A stretch of 64,000 nucleotides of DNA, taken from NCBI GenBank assembly GCA_031119395.1, contig JAVHYA010000011.1, positions 1 to 64,000 of the forward strand. Direction: 5' to 3'. The notes below the pieces were generated by a model. The model did no database searches, was not told where the DNA came from, and saw nothing but the letters and a program-made list of their open reading frames with translations. The position numbers were made by a program, and so were the translations under genes. The DNA comes from Pseudomonadota bacterium (lineage in GTDB: Bacteria; Pseudomonadota; Gammaproteobacteria; Burkholderiales; Burkholderiaceae_C). The first letter of the stretch is position 1, and every line of letters starts with the position of its first letter. Of this stretch, positions 8,493 through 17,953 are shown in pieces.

Positions 8493-11285
8493 ATGACCGA
8501 CAAGAAAACGCTGCTGCTCGTCGACGGATCGAGCTACCTGTACCGCGCGTTCCATGCCATGCCCGACCTGCGCGCGGTGCCCGGCGACAGCAAGAGCCCG
8601 GCCACCGGCGCCATCCGCGGAATGATCAACATGATGCAGGCCCTGCGTCGCGAGGTGCGTGCCGATTACGTGGCCTGCATCTTCGATGCGCCCGGCAAGA
8701 CCTTCCGCGACGACTGGTACCCCGCCTACAAGGCCAACCGCTCGCCGATGCCGGACGACCTGCGCGCGCAGATCGAGCCGATCCACCAGGTGGTGCAGCT
8801 GCTGGGCTGGCCGGTGCTCAGCGTGCCCGACGTCGAGGCCGACGACGTGATCGGCACCCTGGCGCGCACCGGCGCCGCGCAGGGCGTGGAGGTGATCGTG
8901 TCCAGCGGCGACAAGGACCTGTCGCAGCTCGTGGACGAACACATCACGATCATCGACACCATGAACGGCAAGCGCCGCGACGTGGCCGGCGTGACGGCCG
9001 AATTCGGCGTGCCGCCCTCGCTCATGGTCGACTACCAGACCCTGGTCGGCGACGCGGTCGACAACGTGCCTGGCGTCGAGAAGGTCGGCCCCAAGACGGC
9101 CGCCAAGTGGCTCGCGCAATACGGCTCGCTTGACGCGCTGATCGCCGCCGCCGGCGAGATCAAGGGCCAGGCCGGCGAGAACCTGCGCAAGGCGCTCGAC
9201 CAGCTGCCCCTGTCGCGCCGCCTGGTCACCATCCGCACCGATTGCGACCTCGACGGCCACGTGCCCGGCCTGCCCTCGCTCGACGCGCTGGCCATCCGCG
9301 AGCAGGACACCGAGGCGCTCAAGACCTTCTACGAGCAGTACGGCTTCAAGAGCCTGGTGAAGACGCTGCAGGCGCACGAGGTGCCGCCCGAGCTCGTGGA
9401 GGAGAACAAGGCGCGGGGTGGCCCGGAGGGCGGCACCGGGCTGCTCGAAGGCTTCGAGGTGGCGGCGGCAGCACGCGCGACCAACCTGTCCTACGACACG
9501 ATCTTCACGTGGGAACAGTTCGACACCTGGCTGGCACGGTTGGAGGCGGCCGAACTCGCCGCGATCGACACCGAGACCACCTCGCTGGACGAGATGCGTG
9601 CCGAGATCGTGGGCATCAGCTTCAGCGTGCAGCCCGGCGAGGCCGCGTACGTCCCGCTCACGCACGACTACCCCGATGCGCCGGAGCAGCTGCCCCGCGA
9701 CGAAGTGCTGGCGCGCCTGAAGCCCTGGCTGGAGAACGGCGACAGGAAGAAGCTCGGCCAGCACGTCAAGTACGACCGCCACGTGTTCGCCAACCACGGC
9801 ATCGAGGTGCAGGGCTACGCGCACGACACCATGCTGCAGAGCTACGTGCTCGAGGTGCACAAGCCGCACGGCCTGGCCAGCCTGGCCGAGCGCCACCTGG
9901 GACGCAGCGGCATCGACTACGAGGACCTGTGCGGCAAGGGTGCGCACCAGATCCCGTTCAGCCAGGTCGCCATCGACAAGGCGGCCGAGTATTCCTGCGA
10001 GGACAGCGACCAGACGCTGGACGTGCACCGCGTGCTGTGGCCTCAGCTGCAGGCCGACGAGAAGCTGCGCTTCATCTACGAGCTGGAGATGGAGAGCAGC
10101 GAATCGCTCTACCGCATCGAGCGCAACGGCGTGCTGATCGACGCGCCCACCCTCGCCGCGCAGAGCAACGACCTGGGCAAGCGCATCATGGCGCTGGAGC
10201 AGGAGGCCTACGAGATCGCCGGCCAGCCCTTCAACCTCGGCAGCCCCAAGCAGATCGGCGACATCTTCTTCAACAAGCTGGGCCTGCCGGTGGTGAAGAA
10301 GACGCCCAGCGGCGCGCCCAGCACCGACGAGGAGGTGCTCGAGAAGCTGGCCGAGGACTACCCGCTGCCGGCCAAGATCCTGGAGCACCGCGGCCTGTCG
10401 AAGCTCAAGGGCACCTACACCGACAAGCTGGCGCAGATGGCCCTGCCGCGCACGGGCCGCGTGCATACGCACTACGCACAGGCCGTGGCCGTCACCGGCC
10501 GGCTGTCGAGCAACGACCCGAACCTGCAGAACATCCCGATCCGCACGGCCGAGGGCCGGCGCGTGCGCGAGGCCTTCGTCGCGCCGCCGGGCCACGTGAT
10601 CGCCAGCGCCGACTACTCGCAGATCGAGCTGCGCATCATGGCCCACATCAGCGGCGACGAGGCGCTGCTGCGCGCCTTCACCGAGGGCATGGACGTGCAC
10701 CGCGCCACCGCCGCCGAGGTGTTCGGCCTGCCGCCCGACCAGGTGAGCAGCGAGCAGCGGCGCTACGCCAAGGTCATCAACTTCGGCCTCATCTACGGCA
10801 TGAGCAGCTTCGGGCTGGCGCGCAACCTGGGCATCGACAACACGGCCGCCAAGAGCTACATCGACCGCTACTTCGCGCGCTATCCCGGCGTGAAGCACTA
10901 CATGGACGAGACCCGTGCCAGCGCCAAGGAGCGCGGCTATGTCGAGACCGTGTTCGGCCGGCGCCTGTACCTGCCCGAGATCAACTCGCCCAACGGCCCG
11001 CGCCGTGGCGGCGCCGAGCGCGCCGCCATCAACGCGCCCATGCAGGGCACGGCAGCCGACCTCATCAAGCTCAGCATGAACAAGGTGCAGGCGGTGCTCG
11101 ATGCCGAGCGGCGCGGCACGAAGATGATCATGCAGGTGCACGACGAACTGGTGTTCGAGGTGCCGGAGGCGGAAGTCGACTGGGTGCGCAGCGAAATCCC
11201 GCGCCTGATGGCCGGCGTGGCCGATCTGAAGGTGCCGCTGCTGGCCGAGATCGGCGTCGGACCGAACTGGGACCAGGCCCATTGA
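8493..11285 (+). CDS. polA: DNA polymerase I
   Basis: Pol I fills gaps and removes RNA primers. The product has 930 residues. The 5'-3' nuclease (residues about 1-300) starts LLLVDGSSYLYRAFH. The proofreading 3'-5' exonuclease is intact, with IDTET, KYDRHVF and YSCEDSDQTLD supplying its acidic residues and tyrosine. The polymerase part carries motif A SADYSQIELR, motif B RRYAKVINFGLIYG and motif C MQVHDELVFEV. I chose the ATG at 8493 because MTDKKTLLLVDGSS is the canonical N-terminus; the frame stays open for about 620 codons upstream only because it runs antisense to thrB. Length and domains are normal for the family. Confidence 0.97.
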   Translation: MTDKKTLLLVDGSSYLYRAFHAMPDLRAVPGDSKSPATGAIRGMINMMQALRREVRADYVACIFDAPGKTFRDDWYPAYKANRSPMPDDLRAQIEPIHQVVQLLGWPVLSVPDVEADDVIGTLARTGAAQGVEVIVSSGDKDLSQLVDEHITIIDTMNGKRRDVAGVTAEFGVPPSLMVDYQTLVGDAVDNVPGVEKVGPKTAAKWLAQYGSLDALIAAAGEIKGQAGENLRKALDQLPLSRRLVTIRTDCDLDGHVPGLPSLDALAIREQDTEALKTFYEQYGFKSLVKTLQAHEVPPELVEENKARGGPEGGTGLLEGFEVAAAARATNLSYDTIFTWEQFDTWLARLEAAELAAIDTETTSLDEMRAEIVGISFSVQPGEAAYVPLTHDYPDAPEQLPRDEVLARLKPWLENGDRKKLGQHVKYDRHVFANHGIEVQGYAHDTMLQSYVLEVHKPHGLASLAERHLGRSGIDYEDLCGKGAHQIPFSQVAIDKAAEYSCEDSDQTLDVHRVLWPQLQADEKLRFIYELEMESSESLYRIERNGVLIDAPTLAAQSNDLGKRIMALEQEAYEIAGQPFNLGSPKQIGDIFFNKLGLPVVKKTPSGAPSTDEEVLEKLAEDYPLPAKILEHRGLSKLKGTYTDKLAQMALPRTGRVHTHYAQAVAVTGRLSSNDPNLQNIPIRTAEGRRVREAFVAPPGHVIASADYSQIELRIMAHISGDEALLRAFTEGMDVHRATAAEVFGLPPDQVSSEQRRYAKVINFGLIYGMSSFGLARNLGIDNTAAKSYIDRYFARYPGVKHYMDETRASAKERGYVETVFGRRLYLPEINSPNGPRRGGAERAAINAPMQGTAADLIKLSMNKVQAVLDAERRGTKMIMQVHDELVFEVPEAEVDWVRSEIPRLMAGVADLKVPLLAEIGVGPNWDQAH

Positions 11286-11327
11286 ACGCTTGACGCTTTT
11301 CCACTCACCACAAGGAATCCCATCTCG

Positions 11328-12632
11328 ATGAATCGACTCCGAACCACGCTGCGCGTCCTGGCACTGGCCTGTGCCCTGGGAGCGACCGCCGGCGCCGCGC
11401 TGGCCGCCCCCGATGCCCGCATCGCCGCCCTGGCCGCCGAGCAGAAGCAGCCGCTGCTCGACTCCCTGTCGCAGCTCGTGGGCATCGAATCCGGCAGCCG
11501 CGACCTCGAAGGCCTGGACAAGATCGCCAACCTCATCGCCGACCGCCTGAAGGCGCTGGGCGGGCAGGTGGAACTGATCGAGCCCGGCAGCGCGGCCTCG
11601 CCCGAGGTCTACCGCATGGAAGACACGCCCGAGAAGATCGGCAAGGTGGTCAAGGCGACCTTCACCGGCACCGGCACGAAGAAGATCATGCTCATCGCCC
11701 ACATGGACACGGTGTACCAGGTGGGCATGGGCGCCAAGCAGCCCTTCCGCATCGAGGGCGACAAGGCCTACGGGCTGGGCATCGCCGACGACAAGCAGGG
11801 CATCGCCGTCATCCTGCATGCGGTGGCCATGCTGCAGAAGCTGGGCTTCAAGGACTATGGCCAGCTCACGGTGCTGATCAACGGCGACGAGGAAATCAGC
11901 TCGCCGGGCTCGCGTGCGCTCATCACCAAGCTGGCGAGCGAGCACGACGCGGTGCTGTCGCACGAAGGCGCGTCGGTGGCGGAGGACAAGCTCTCGCTGG
12001 CCACGGCCGGCATCGGTGCGGTGTCGCTCAAGGTGCAGGGCAAGGCCTCGCACGCCGGCTCGGCGCCCGAGCGCGGCGTGAACGCCTTCTACGAGATGGC
12101 GCACCAGGTGCTGCAGATGCGCGACCTGTCCGACCCGGCCACCGGCCTGAAGATGAACTGGACCGTCGGCCAGGCGGGCAACAACCGCAACGTGATCCCC
12201 GCGACGGCCACCGCCATGGCCGACGTGCGGGTGACCAAGGTGGCCGACTACGACCGCGTGGAGCGGGCCATCGCCGAACGCGTGAAGAAGCAGCTCATCC
12301 CCGAGGCCAAGGTCGAGGCGAAGTTCGAGCGCCGCCGCCCGCCGCTCGAGTCCAACCCCGCGTCGCTGGCGATGGCCAAGCACGCCCAGTCGATCTACGA
12401 GGAAATGGGCCGCAAGCTCGGCGCCGACGACAAGGTGGCCGGCGGTGGTACCGACGCCGCCTTCGCGGGGCTGTCCGGCAAGGCGGCCGTGGTCGAGCGC
12501 TTCGGCCTGCAGGGCTTCGGCGCCCACTCGGCCGATGCGGAGTACGTGCTCATCGATTCGATCGAGCCTCGGCTGTACCTCGTGACGCGGATGGTGATGG
12601 ACATCGCGCAGGGCAAGGTGGCGGCGCGCTAG
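11328..12632 (+). CDS. Exported M20 peptidase, glutamate carboxypeptidase-like
   Basis: The 434-residue zinc peptidase has a signal peptide of about 27 residues (ends GAALA), so it acts in the periplasm. Metal ligands are seen in IAHMDT, GIADDKQG, the catalytic NGDEEISSPGS pair, and GAHSADAEY. The dimerisation domain lies between (about residues 225-335). The closest family is carboxypeptidase G2, which cuts C-terminal glutamate from folates and peptides, but substrate cannot be fixed from sequence. It follows polA by 42 bp with AAGGAA before the ATG. It is separate from the two M20 proteins of the purine cluster, which lack signal peptides. Confidence 0.85.
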   Translation: MNRLRTTLRVLALACALGATAGAALAAPDARIAALAAEQKQPLLDSLSQLVGIESGSRDLEGLDKIANLIADRLKALGGQVELIEPGSAASPEVYRMEDTPEKIGKVVKATFTGTGTKKIMLIAHMDTVYQVGMGAKQPFRIEGDKAYGLGIADDKQGIAVILHAVAMLQKLGFKDYGQLTVLINGDEEISSPGSRALITKLASEHDAVLSHEGASVAEDKLSLATAGIGAVSLKVQGKASHAGSAPERGVNAFYEMAHQVLQMRDLSDPATGLKMNWTVGQAGNNRNVIPATATAMADVRVTKVADYDRVERAIAERVKKQLIPEAKVEAKFERRRPPLESNPASLAMAKHAQSIYEEMGRKLGADDKVAGGGTDAAFAGLSGKAAVVERFGLQGFGAHSADAEYVLIDSIEPRLYLVTRMVMDIAQGKVAAR

Positions 12633-12758
12633 CGCTTACCGGCGCGCGATGCACGCATGCCCACCGGCAACGCAGTGGCATCGCGGGCGCGCGCGGTGGG
12701 CGCGTGTGCCGTCGATAGACTGCCGGCTCCTTCCAAACCCCCCAAGGAGCTTGCCCTC

Positions 12759-13655
12759 ATGCGCGACGACGACCTGAAACGCGACTTCGACTCCCTGCGA
12801 CCCGGCGACAGCACCGAATCCGGTGCCACGCGCCGCACCGCCCTCAAGGCGGCCCTGGGGGTGGGGTACGCCGCGGCCACCTTGCCGATCGCTGCGCAGA
12901 CGGCCATCAAGACCTCGGACGAAGGCCTCAAGGCCGGCCCGATCAAGTACGCCGTCAACGGCTTCGAGGTGCCGGCCTACGCGGCGGCGCCGGCGGGCAA
13001 GACCGGGTTGCCGGTGATCCTGGTCATCCAGGAGATCTTCGGCGTGCACGAATACATCGCCGACACCTGCCGCCGCTTCGCCAAGCTGGGCTACCTCGCC
13101 ATCGCGCCCGAGTTGTACGCGCGCCAGGGCGATCCGAAGGGCTACACCGACATCCCGAAGCTGCAGGCCGAACTGGTGTCCAAGGTGCCCGATGCGCAGG
13201 TCATGGGCGACCTCGACGGCGCACTCGCCTGGGCCAAGGCCAACGGCGGCGACACGGCCAGGGCCGGCATCACCGGCTTCTGCTGGGGCGGGCGCATCGT
13301 CTGGCTGTACGCCGCCACCGGCAAGGTGAAGGCCGGCGTGGCGTGGTACGGCCGGCTGGTCGGCCAGGCCAGCGAGAACACGCCCAAGCACCCGATCGAT
13401 GTCGCCGCCAGCCTGCAGGCGCCGGTGCTGGGCCTGTACGGCGGCAAGGACCAGGGCATCCCCCTTGACACGGTCGATAAGATGAAAGCGGCACTGGCCA
13501 CCGGCACCCCGGCGGCCAAGGCTTCCCAGTTCGTCGTGTACCCCGAAGCGGGCCACGCCTTCCATGCCGACTACCGGCCGAGCTACCTCCAGAGCGCGGC
13601 CGAAGACGGCTGGAAGCGCGCCCTGGCCTGGTTCAAGCAGCACGGCGTGGTCTGA
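12759..13655 (+). CDS. Dienelactone hydrolase family protein with Tat-like leader
   Basis: The 298-residue alpha/beta hydrolase has the dienelactone-hydrolase triad: cysteine in GFCWGGR, aspartate in GGKDQGIP and histidine in EAGHAFHADYR. Known members open dienelactone in chloroaromatic breakdown, but many have other unknown substrates. Residues about 25-50 (RRTALKAALGVGYAAATL) look like a twin-arginine export signal behind a 24-residue charged extension, a common layout in Burkholderiales copies. The ATG at 12759 follows CAAGGAG. A clear terminator stands downstream. Confidence 0.85.
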   Translation: MRDDDLKRDFDSLRPGDSTESGATRRTALKAALGVGYAAATLPIAAQTAIKTSDEGLKAGPIKYAVNGFEVPAYAAAPAGKTGLPVILVIQEIFGVHEYIADTCRRFAKLGYLAIAPELYARQGDPKGYTDIPKLQAELVSKVPDAQVMGDLDGALAWAKANGGDTARAGITGFCWGGRIVWLYAATGKVKAGVAWYGRLVGQASENTPKHPIDVAASLQAPVLGLYGGKDQGIPLDTVDKMKAALATGTPAAKASQFVVYPEAGHAFHADYRPSYLQSAAEDGWKRALAWFKQHGVV

Positions 13656-13696
13656 GGCTTCGGCTCCAGCGCAACGGGAAGCCAGCCGTCAGAATG

Positions 13697-13727
13697 CAGC
13701 CGTCCCTCGGGGCGGCTGTTCTTTTTT
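13697..13727 (+). terminator. Rho-independent terminator
   Basis: The stem CAGCCG (13697-13702) with CGGCTG (13713-13718), extended by further inner pairs, is followed by TTCTTTTTT. It lies 41 bp after the dienelactone hydrolase-like gene. Confidence 0.8.
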
Positions 13728-13740
13728 GTGAATGAAATCG

Positions 13741-13788
13741 GGCTCCAGCGCCCGTCCTGATTGCGCAACCAGCTATGACTTTGATAGC
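13741..13788 (-). repeat. Dispersed repeat R1, copy b, over a start codon
   Basis: The reverse complement reads GCTAT, CAAAGTC, ATAGC and then a GC-rich part ending GACGGGCGCTGGAG, closely matching copy a. The ATG of the ZIP transporter lies within its GCTAT...ATAGC part. Confidence 0.75.
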
Positions 13789-14677
13789 AATTCTCTCCGC
13801 GACCCTGCTCGCGGGCATCGGCAGTGTGTGGGTGGCGGCAGCCTTGCTGCGCCTGGGCGTGCGCGGCGCGCCGGGCGACGGCGGGCACGGTCCCCAGTAC
13901 CTCCTGAGCCTGGCGGCCGGCGCCCTGCTGGCCACCGCCTTCATGCACCTGCTGCCGGAGGCCTTCGAGAGCCGCATCGAGCCGGGTGTGCTGTTCGCCG
14001 TGCTGCTCTTCGGGCTGGTGTTCTTCTTCCTGCTCGACAAGGCGGAGCTCTGGCACCACGGGCACGAGCATCACCACGATGGGCACGGGCACCTGCACAG
14101 CCACGCGCCACACAACCACGACCATGACCACGGAAAAGGCCACGAGCAGCCCGAGCGCCCGCGCACGGCCGGCGGCTGGTCGGTGCTGACCGGCGACAGC
14201 GTGCATTGCTTCGGCGACGGCGTGCTGATCGCCTCGGCCTTCATTGCCGACCTGCGGCTGGGCGTGCTGGCGGCGGTGGCGGTGCTGGCCCACGAGGTGC
14301 CGCACCACATCGGCGACCTGGTGGTGCTGCGCCAGACCTCGGCCAACTCGCGCGCCGCGCTGGTCAAGGTCTCGCTGGCGGGAACCATGACTGCGCTCGG
14401 CGGCCTGGTGGGCTGGTGGCTGGTGGAGCGGCTGGCGGGCTTCCTGCCGTACTTCCTCGTCGTGGCGGGCAGCAGCTTCGTCTATGTGGCGCTGGCCGAC
14501 CTCATCCCGCAGCTGCAGCGGCGGCTGTCGGCGCGGCAGACGCTGACGCAGATCGCCTGGCTGGTCGCAGGCATCGTGCTGGTGACGGCGGTGAGTCGCC
14601 TGGCCCACCAGGGCCAGGGGCACGACCACGACCACGGGCACGAGCAGGCCGAGCAGCACGACGGCCACAAGCACTGA
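13775..14677 (+). CDS. ZIP-family metal transporter
   Basis: The 300-residue inner-membrane protein of the ZIP family imports divalent metals such as zinc. It has about eight membrane helices. The metal-path motifs are HCFGDGVLIASAF in helix 4 and AHEVPHHIGD in helix 5. A long histidine-rich loop (about residues 91-125, with HEHHHDGHGHLHSHAPHNH) and a His-rich C-terminus are typical metal-sensing segments. The start codon at 13775 lies inside repeat R1 copy b; no Shine-Dalgarno is seen there, so the real start could differ, although the next part (LIAILSATLLAG) is clearly helix 1. Confidence 0.88.
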   Translation: MTLIAILSATLLAGIGSVWVAAALLRLGVRGAPGDGGHGPQYLLSLAAGALLATAFMHLLPEAFESRIEPGVLFAVLLFGLVFFFLLDKAELWHHGHEHHHDGHGHLHSHAPHNHDHDHGKGHEQPERPRTAGGWSVLTGDSVHCFGDGVLIASAFIADLRLGVLAAVAVLAHEVPHHIGDLVVLRQTSANSRAALVKVSLAGTMTALGGLVGWWLVERLAGFLPYFLVVAGSSFVYVALADLIPQLQRRLSARQTLTQIAWLVAGIVLVTAVSRLAHQGQGHDHDHGHEQAEQHDGHKH

Positions 14678-14817
14678 GAAACCCGCTGCCCGTCAAGCAC
14701 GGCAGGCATGCCCCCACGGACCGGTCGACTCCCGTGGCGGACGGGGCGCGACGGGTCCACCATCGGGACTGCGCCGGGGCACCGCGCCTCGGTGGTTCGA
14801 ACGTCCAGGAGTTGCTC

Positions 14818-15036
14818 ATGTCCGCCACACCCCCCAGCGCCCGCGTTTCCGATCCCGCCCTCGAGGACGAGGCCGACGACCTGCCGGTCGACGACGCTGC
14901 GGCGGTCGAAGACGATGAGACCCCCGAAGAGGAACTGGTCGAGTCGGGCCTGGACCTCAGCGAAGCCAGCGAACTGGACGCCGACAACGTGCTCGCCGAC
15001 GAGGAGAGCGCGCGCGTCCTCCAGGCGCCCGACTGA
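14818..15036 (+). CDS. Small acidic hypothetical protein
   Basis: This is a predicted 72-residue product that I do not recognise. It is extremely acidic, with about 27 Asp/Glu and only two Arg, no Lys, no Cys, no membrane segment and a central run PEEELVESGLDLSEASELD. It is probably disordered. CCAGGAG precedes the ATG at suitable spacing, and the codons keep the G/C third-position bias of real genes here, which is why I include it. The neighbours are the ZIP transporter and dodecin. Confidence 0.55.
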   Translation: MSATPPSARVSDPALEDEADDLPVDDAAAVEDDETPEEELVESGLDLSEASELDADNVLADEESARVLQAPD

Positions 15037-15065
15037 TCAGCCCTGCCGCGCGGGGCAGAGGCCGC

Positions 15066-15272
15066 TCATTCGAGGGTGAAGCCCACCTTCAGCGTGACCT
15101 GCCAGTGGGCGACCTTGCCGTCGCTGACATGCCCGCGTGTTTCGATCACCTCGAACCACTGGATGTTGCGCACCGTCTCGCTGGCCTTGGCGATGGCGCG
15201 CTGAACCGCGTCGTCGCTGCCGCTGGGCGAGGAACCCGTGAGTTCGAGGATCTTGTAGACATGGTGGCTCAT
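15066..15272 (-). CDS. Dodecin, flavin-binding protein
   Basis: Dodecin forms a hollow 12-mer that stores or buffers flavins (FMN, riboflavin or lumichrome). The 68-residue product has the typical one-helix, three-strand layout. The start [15 protein letters not shown] is conserved, and [11 protein letters not shown] holds the tryptophan that stacks on the flavin. The ATG at 15272 follows AGGAGCACCCC; a longer open frame lacks such a site. The next gene upstream is a flavin-fold stress protein. Confidence 0.93.
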   Translation of the reverse strand: MSHHVYKILELTGSSPSGSDDAVQRAIAKASETVRNIQWFEVIETRGHVSDGKVAHWQVTLKVGFTLE

Positions 15273-15375
15273 GGGGTGCTCCTGAAGTGGAAGGTTCATC
15301 TTAGGGAGCACACGGGCCCCTCGGGTGCCGCTTGGGGAAGACCCCGACCGGATGGCCGGCGCCCTTCGCTGCGGT

Positions 15376-15882
15376 TCAATGCCCTTCCACCTTCTTGTGC
15401 TCGCCCAGTTGCGGCCGGCCGTCGCCGGTCAGCGCCGCCCTGGCGATCTTGAGCAATTGCGAGACCTTGCTCTCCGTCACGTCCCAGAACTCGGCGCTCT
15501 CGATGCGCACCGCCAGCAGTCCCAGGTTCGGGTCGTCCGCGCCTTCGGGGAACCAGGCCTTGGCCGCGCTGTTGAACAGCGCCCGCTTCAGCGCGTCGTC
15601 GTCGACAAGCGCGGCGCGGCCCGCCACCGAGACGTAGCTGTCGTCGTCCGGGTTGGCGTAGGCGACGTTCACCACGTCGTCGTGCGGCAGGTGCTGTGCG
15701 ATCACGCCGTCCTTCGGGATGAAGAAATACAGCGTGGCGTCCTCGTCCACCGACCGGTTCTGCGTCGTCAGCGGGTGGCTGTGCAGAAGGCCGTCGTTGC
15801 CGTGGCGGTGGGTGAACATGCCGAAGCGGGTGTCCTTGATCAGCTCCCACAGGCGGGCGTGGTCTGCGGTGTCGGTGGACAT
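15376..15882 (-). CDS. PNPOx-like general stress protein 26 family
   Basis: The 168-residue product has the split-barrel flavin-binding fold of the pyridoxamine phosphate oxidase family. The motifs [26 protein letters not shown] and the C-terminal [17 protein letters not shown] match the general-stress-protein-26 branch, which binds FMN or FAD and is linked to stress tolerance; the true reaction is unknown. I chose the ATG at 15882 because GAGGAG stands 7 bp before it. It is followed by dodecin on the same strand about 100 bp away, so the two may share flavin-related roles. Confidence 0.85.
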   Translation of the reverse strand: MSTDTADHARLWELIKDTRFGMFTHRHGNDGLLHSHPLTTQNRSVDEDATLYFFIPKDGVIAQHLPHDDVVNVAYANPDDDSYVSVAGRAALVDDDALKRALFNSAAKAWFPEGADDPNLGLLAVRIESAEFWDVTESKVSQLLKIARAALTGDGRPQLGEHKKVEGH

Positions 15883-16082
15883 GGTCGAACTCCTCTGGAT
15901 GGGTGTTGGGTAGGTGGATGGGTGAATCCTCACCCTAGGCGCTGCCGATCCCCGGTCAGTCGCCCATCACCGCGTGCGCGTGTGCGCCCCCGCCGACCGG
16001 CGTGTCGGAGACGGAGCGTGGCGCACCGCCGCCATGCGATCATCCCGGCGCCCTCGGCGGCCATCCGCCGGACGGTTCCCGC

Positions 16083-17903
16083 ATGACGTCCCCCGATCCC
16101 ATGCCGCCCGCGCCCGACCTGTTCGCCGAAGCGATGGCGGCGCTCCATCGCGGCGAGCCGGGCCGTGCGGCGCAACTCGTCGGCGAGCACCTGCGTCACC
16201 GGCCGCGCGATGCGGATGCGCTCAACCTGCTCGGCACCAGCCTGCTGCTGCAGTCGCACGTGCCGCAGGCCATCGACGCCCTGCAGGCGGCCCACCGCCT
16301 CCACCCCGCGCATCCGGATGTGCTCAACAACCTCGGCCGTGCGCTGCGGCTCGCGGGCCGGCTGCCCGAGGCGAGCGCGGCCCTGCTGCAGGCGCTGGAT
16401 CTGCAGCCTCACCATCCCTTCGCGTTCACGCACCTGGTCGATGTGCTGGCAGCCCAGGGCCGTCACCGCGAGCTGGCCCTGACCGCCATGCACCCGCGCC
16501 TGGCGCATGTCGTGGACGCGCATGCGGACGACATCGCCTGGGCCCTGCTCAACGACGCCGTCTGGGACGTGGACCTGCCGGCCGTGCTGGCGCGCTTGCG
16601 CGCCGCCATGCTGGGCCAGGCCGAGCGCCGCCTGCTCACGCTGGTGCCGCTGGTGCTGTGGGACGACCCGGCGCTGCACCGCGCGGTGGCGCGGCAGTTC
16701 GCCGCGCAGGCCGCGCGCGCTGCCGCCGCGCCCGCCGCGACAGGGCTCGCGGCGCCCGCCGATGCCGCGCCCTGGCCCAGCTGCCCGGCCGGGCGCCTTC
16801 GCATCGGCTACCTCGGCAGCGGCTTTCGCAACCATGTCCTCGGCTACCTCTGCACGGAACTGCTGGCGCTGCACGATCGGTCGCGCTACGAGGTGGTGGG
16901 CTATTTCGCGTCGGCACCGGACGACATCGGCCGGCAACTGCGCCAGGCCTGCGACCGCCACCGCGAGGTGGCGCACCTCGCGGACGACGCCCTGGCCGCG
17001 CAGATCCGGCGCGACGCGGTGGACATCCTCATCGAATGCGATGGCCTGGCCAGCAACACCCGCATCGCCGTGCTGGGCGCCCGGCCTGCGCCCTTGCAGC
17101 TGCACTTTCTCGACTACCCGGGACCGCTGTCGATGCCGGGCGTCGACTACACCGTCGTCGACCGGCATGTGGTGCCGCCCGGCGATGAAGCCCATTTCGA
17201 CGAAGCCGTGCTGGCCCTGCCGCACACCTACCACCCCTTCGACACCCGCTCGTACCGGCCGCAGCCGGCGTCGCGCGCATCGCTCGGCTGGCCCGAGGGC
17301 GTCGTCGTGTACGGCTCGCTCAGCAACTCCTACAAGCTCACGCCCGAGGTGTTCGACGGCCGAATGCGCATCGTGCGGGCGGTGCCGGGGTCGGTGCTCG
17401 TGCAGGTCCGCCCCTCGGCCGCGGCCGAGGCCACGCTGCGGGCGCGCTGGGCTGGCGCGGGGCTGGCGCCGGAGCGCCTGATCCTGGTCGATCGCGTGGC
17501 CCACGGCGCCCACCTCGAGCGCCTGGCGCAGGTCGACCTGTGCCTCGACACCTTCCCCTTCACCAGCGGTACCGGCGCCATGGAGGCGCTTTGGTGCGAC
17601 GTGCCCCTGCTCACCCTGCGGGGGCGCTGCATCGCCGCGCGCAATGCGGCCAGCATCCTGGCCACGCACGGCGTGCCGGAGTGCGTGGCGCATTCGTCGC
17701 AGGACTTCGAGGCGCGCGCCATCGAACTGGGCCAGCGGCCCGCGCAGCTGCAGGCCCTCCGGCAGCGCCTGGCGGCGGCGCGAGCGCGCTCGCCGCTGTT
17801 CGACATGCGGCGTTTCGTGGCGACCCTCGAGCGCGGGCTGGAGGCCGCATGGGCGCGGCAACGGGCCGGCATGGCACCGGCCCGGATCGACGTACCGCCT
17901 TGA
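16083..17903 (+). CDS. TPR protein with GT41 (SPINDLY/OGT-like) glycosyltransferase domain
   Basis: The 606-residue product has three or four tetratricopeptide repeats (about residues 15-130), a middle region, and a C-terminal GT41 domain (about 240-600). Conserved GT41 parts are RIGYLGSGFRNHV, DILIECDGLASNTR, LHFLDYPGPLSMPGVDY, and LDTFPFTSGTGAMEALW, where the nucleotide-sugar is bound. Such proteins add a sugar to Ser/Thr of target proteins, or in bacteria may decorate flagellin, adhesins or glycans; the acceptor here is unknown. The frame is open from 16002, but the ATG at 16083 begins the helical repeats. No partner genes are nearby. Confidence 0.85.
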   Translation: MTSPDPMPPAPDLFAEAMAALHRGEPGRAAQLVGEHLRHRPRDADALNLLGTSLLLQSHVPQAIDALQAAHRLHPAHPDVLNNLGRALRLAGRLPEASAALLQALDLQPHHPFAFTHLVDVLAAQGRHRELALTAMHPRLAHVVDAHADDIAWALLNDAVWDVDLPAVLARLRAAMLGQAERRLLTLVPLVLWDDPALHRAVARQFAAQAARAAAAPAATGLAAPADAAPWPSCPAGRLRIGYLGSGFRNHVLGYLCTELLALHDRSRYEVVGYFASAPDDIGRQLRQACDRHREVAHLADDALAAQIRRDAVDILIECDGLASNTRIAVLGARPAPLQLHFLDYPGPLSMPGVDYTVVDRHVVPPGDEAHFDEAVLALPHTYHPFDTRSYRPQPASRASLGWPEGVVVYGSLSNSYKLTPEVFDGRMRIVRAVPGSVLVQVRPSAAAEATLRARWAGAGLAPERLILVDRVAHGAHLERLAQVDLCLDTFPFTSGTGAMEALWCDVPLLTLRGRCIAARNAASILATHGVPECVAHSSQDFEARAIELGQRPAQLQALRQRLAAARARSPLFDMRRFVATLERGLEAAWARQRAGMAPARIDVPP

Positions 17904-17953
17904 GGAGCCGGCGGGCGGGCTTCAGCGCGCCGAGGCGGCGCGCCCGCCCGCCC

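Noticed and set aside
8421-12527. A 1368-codon open frame antisense to polA and the M20 peptidase gene
   Set aside because: It mirrors the codon bias of the genes on the other strand, has long low-complexity runs of His, Val, Leu and Arg, and shows no domain. polA is certain.
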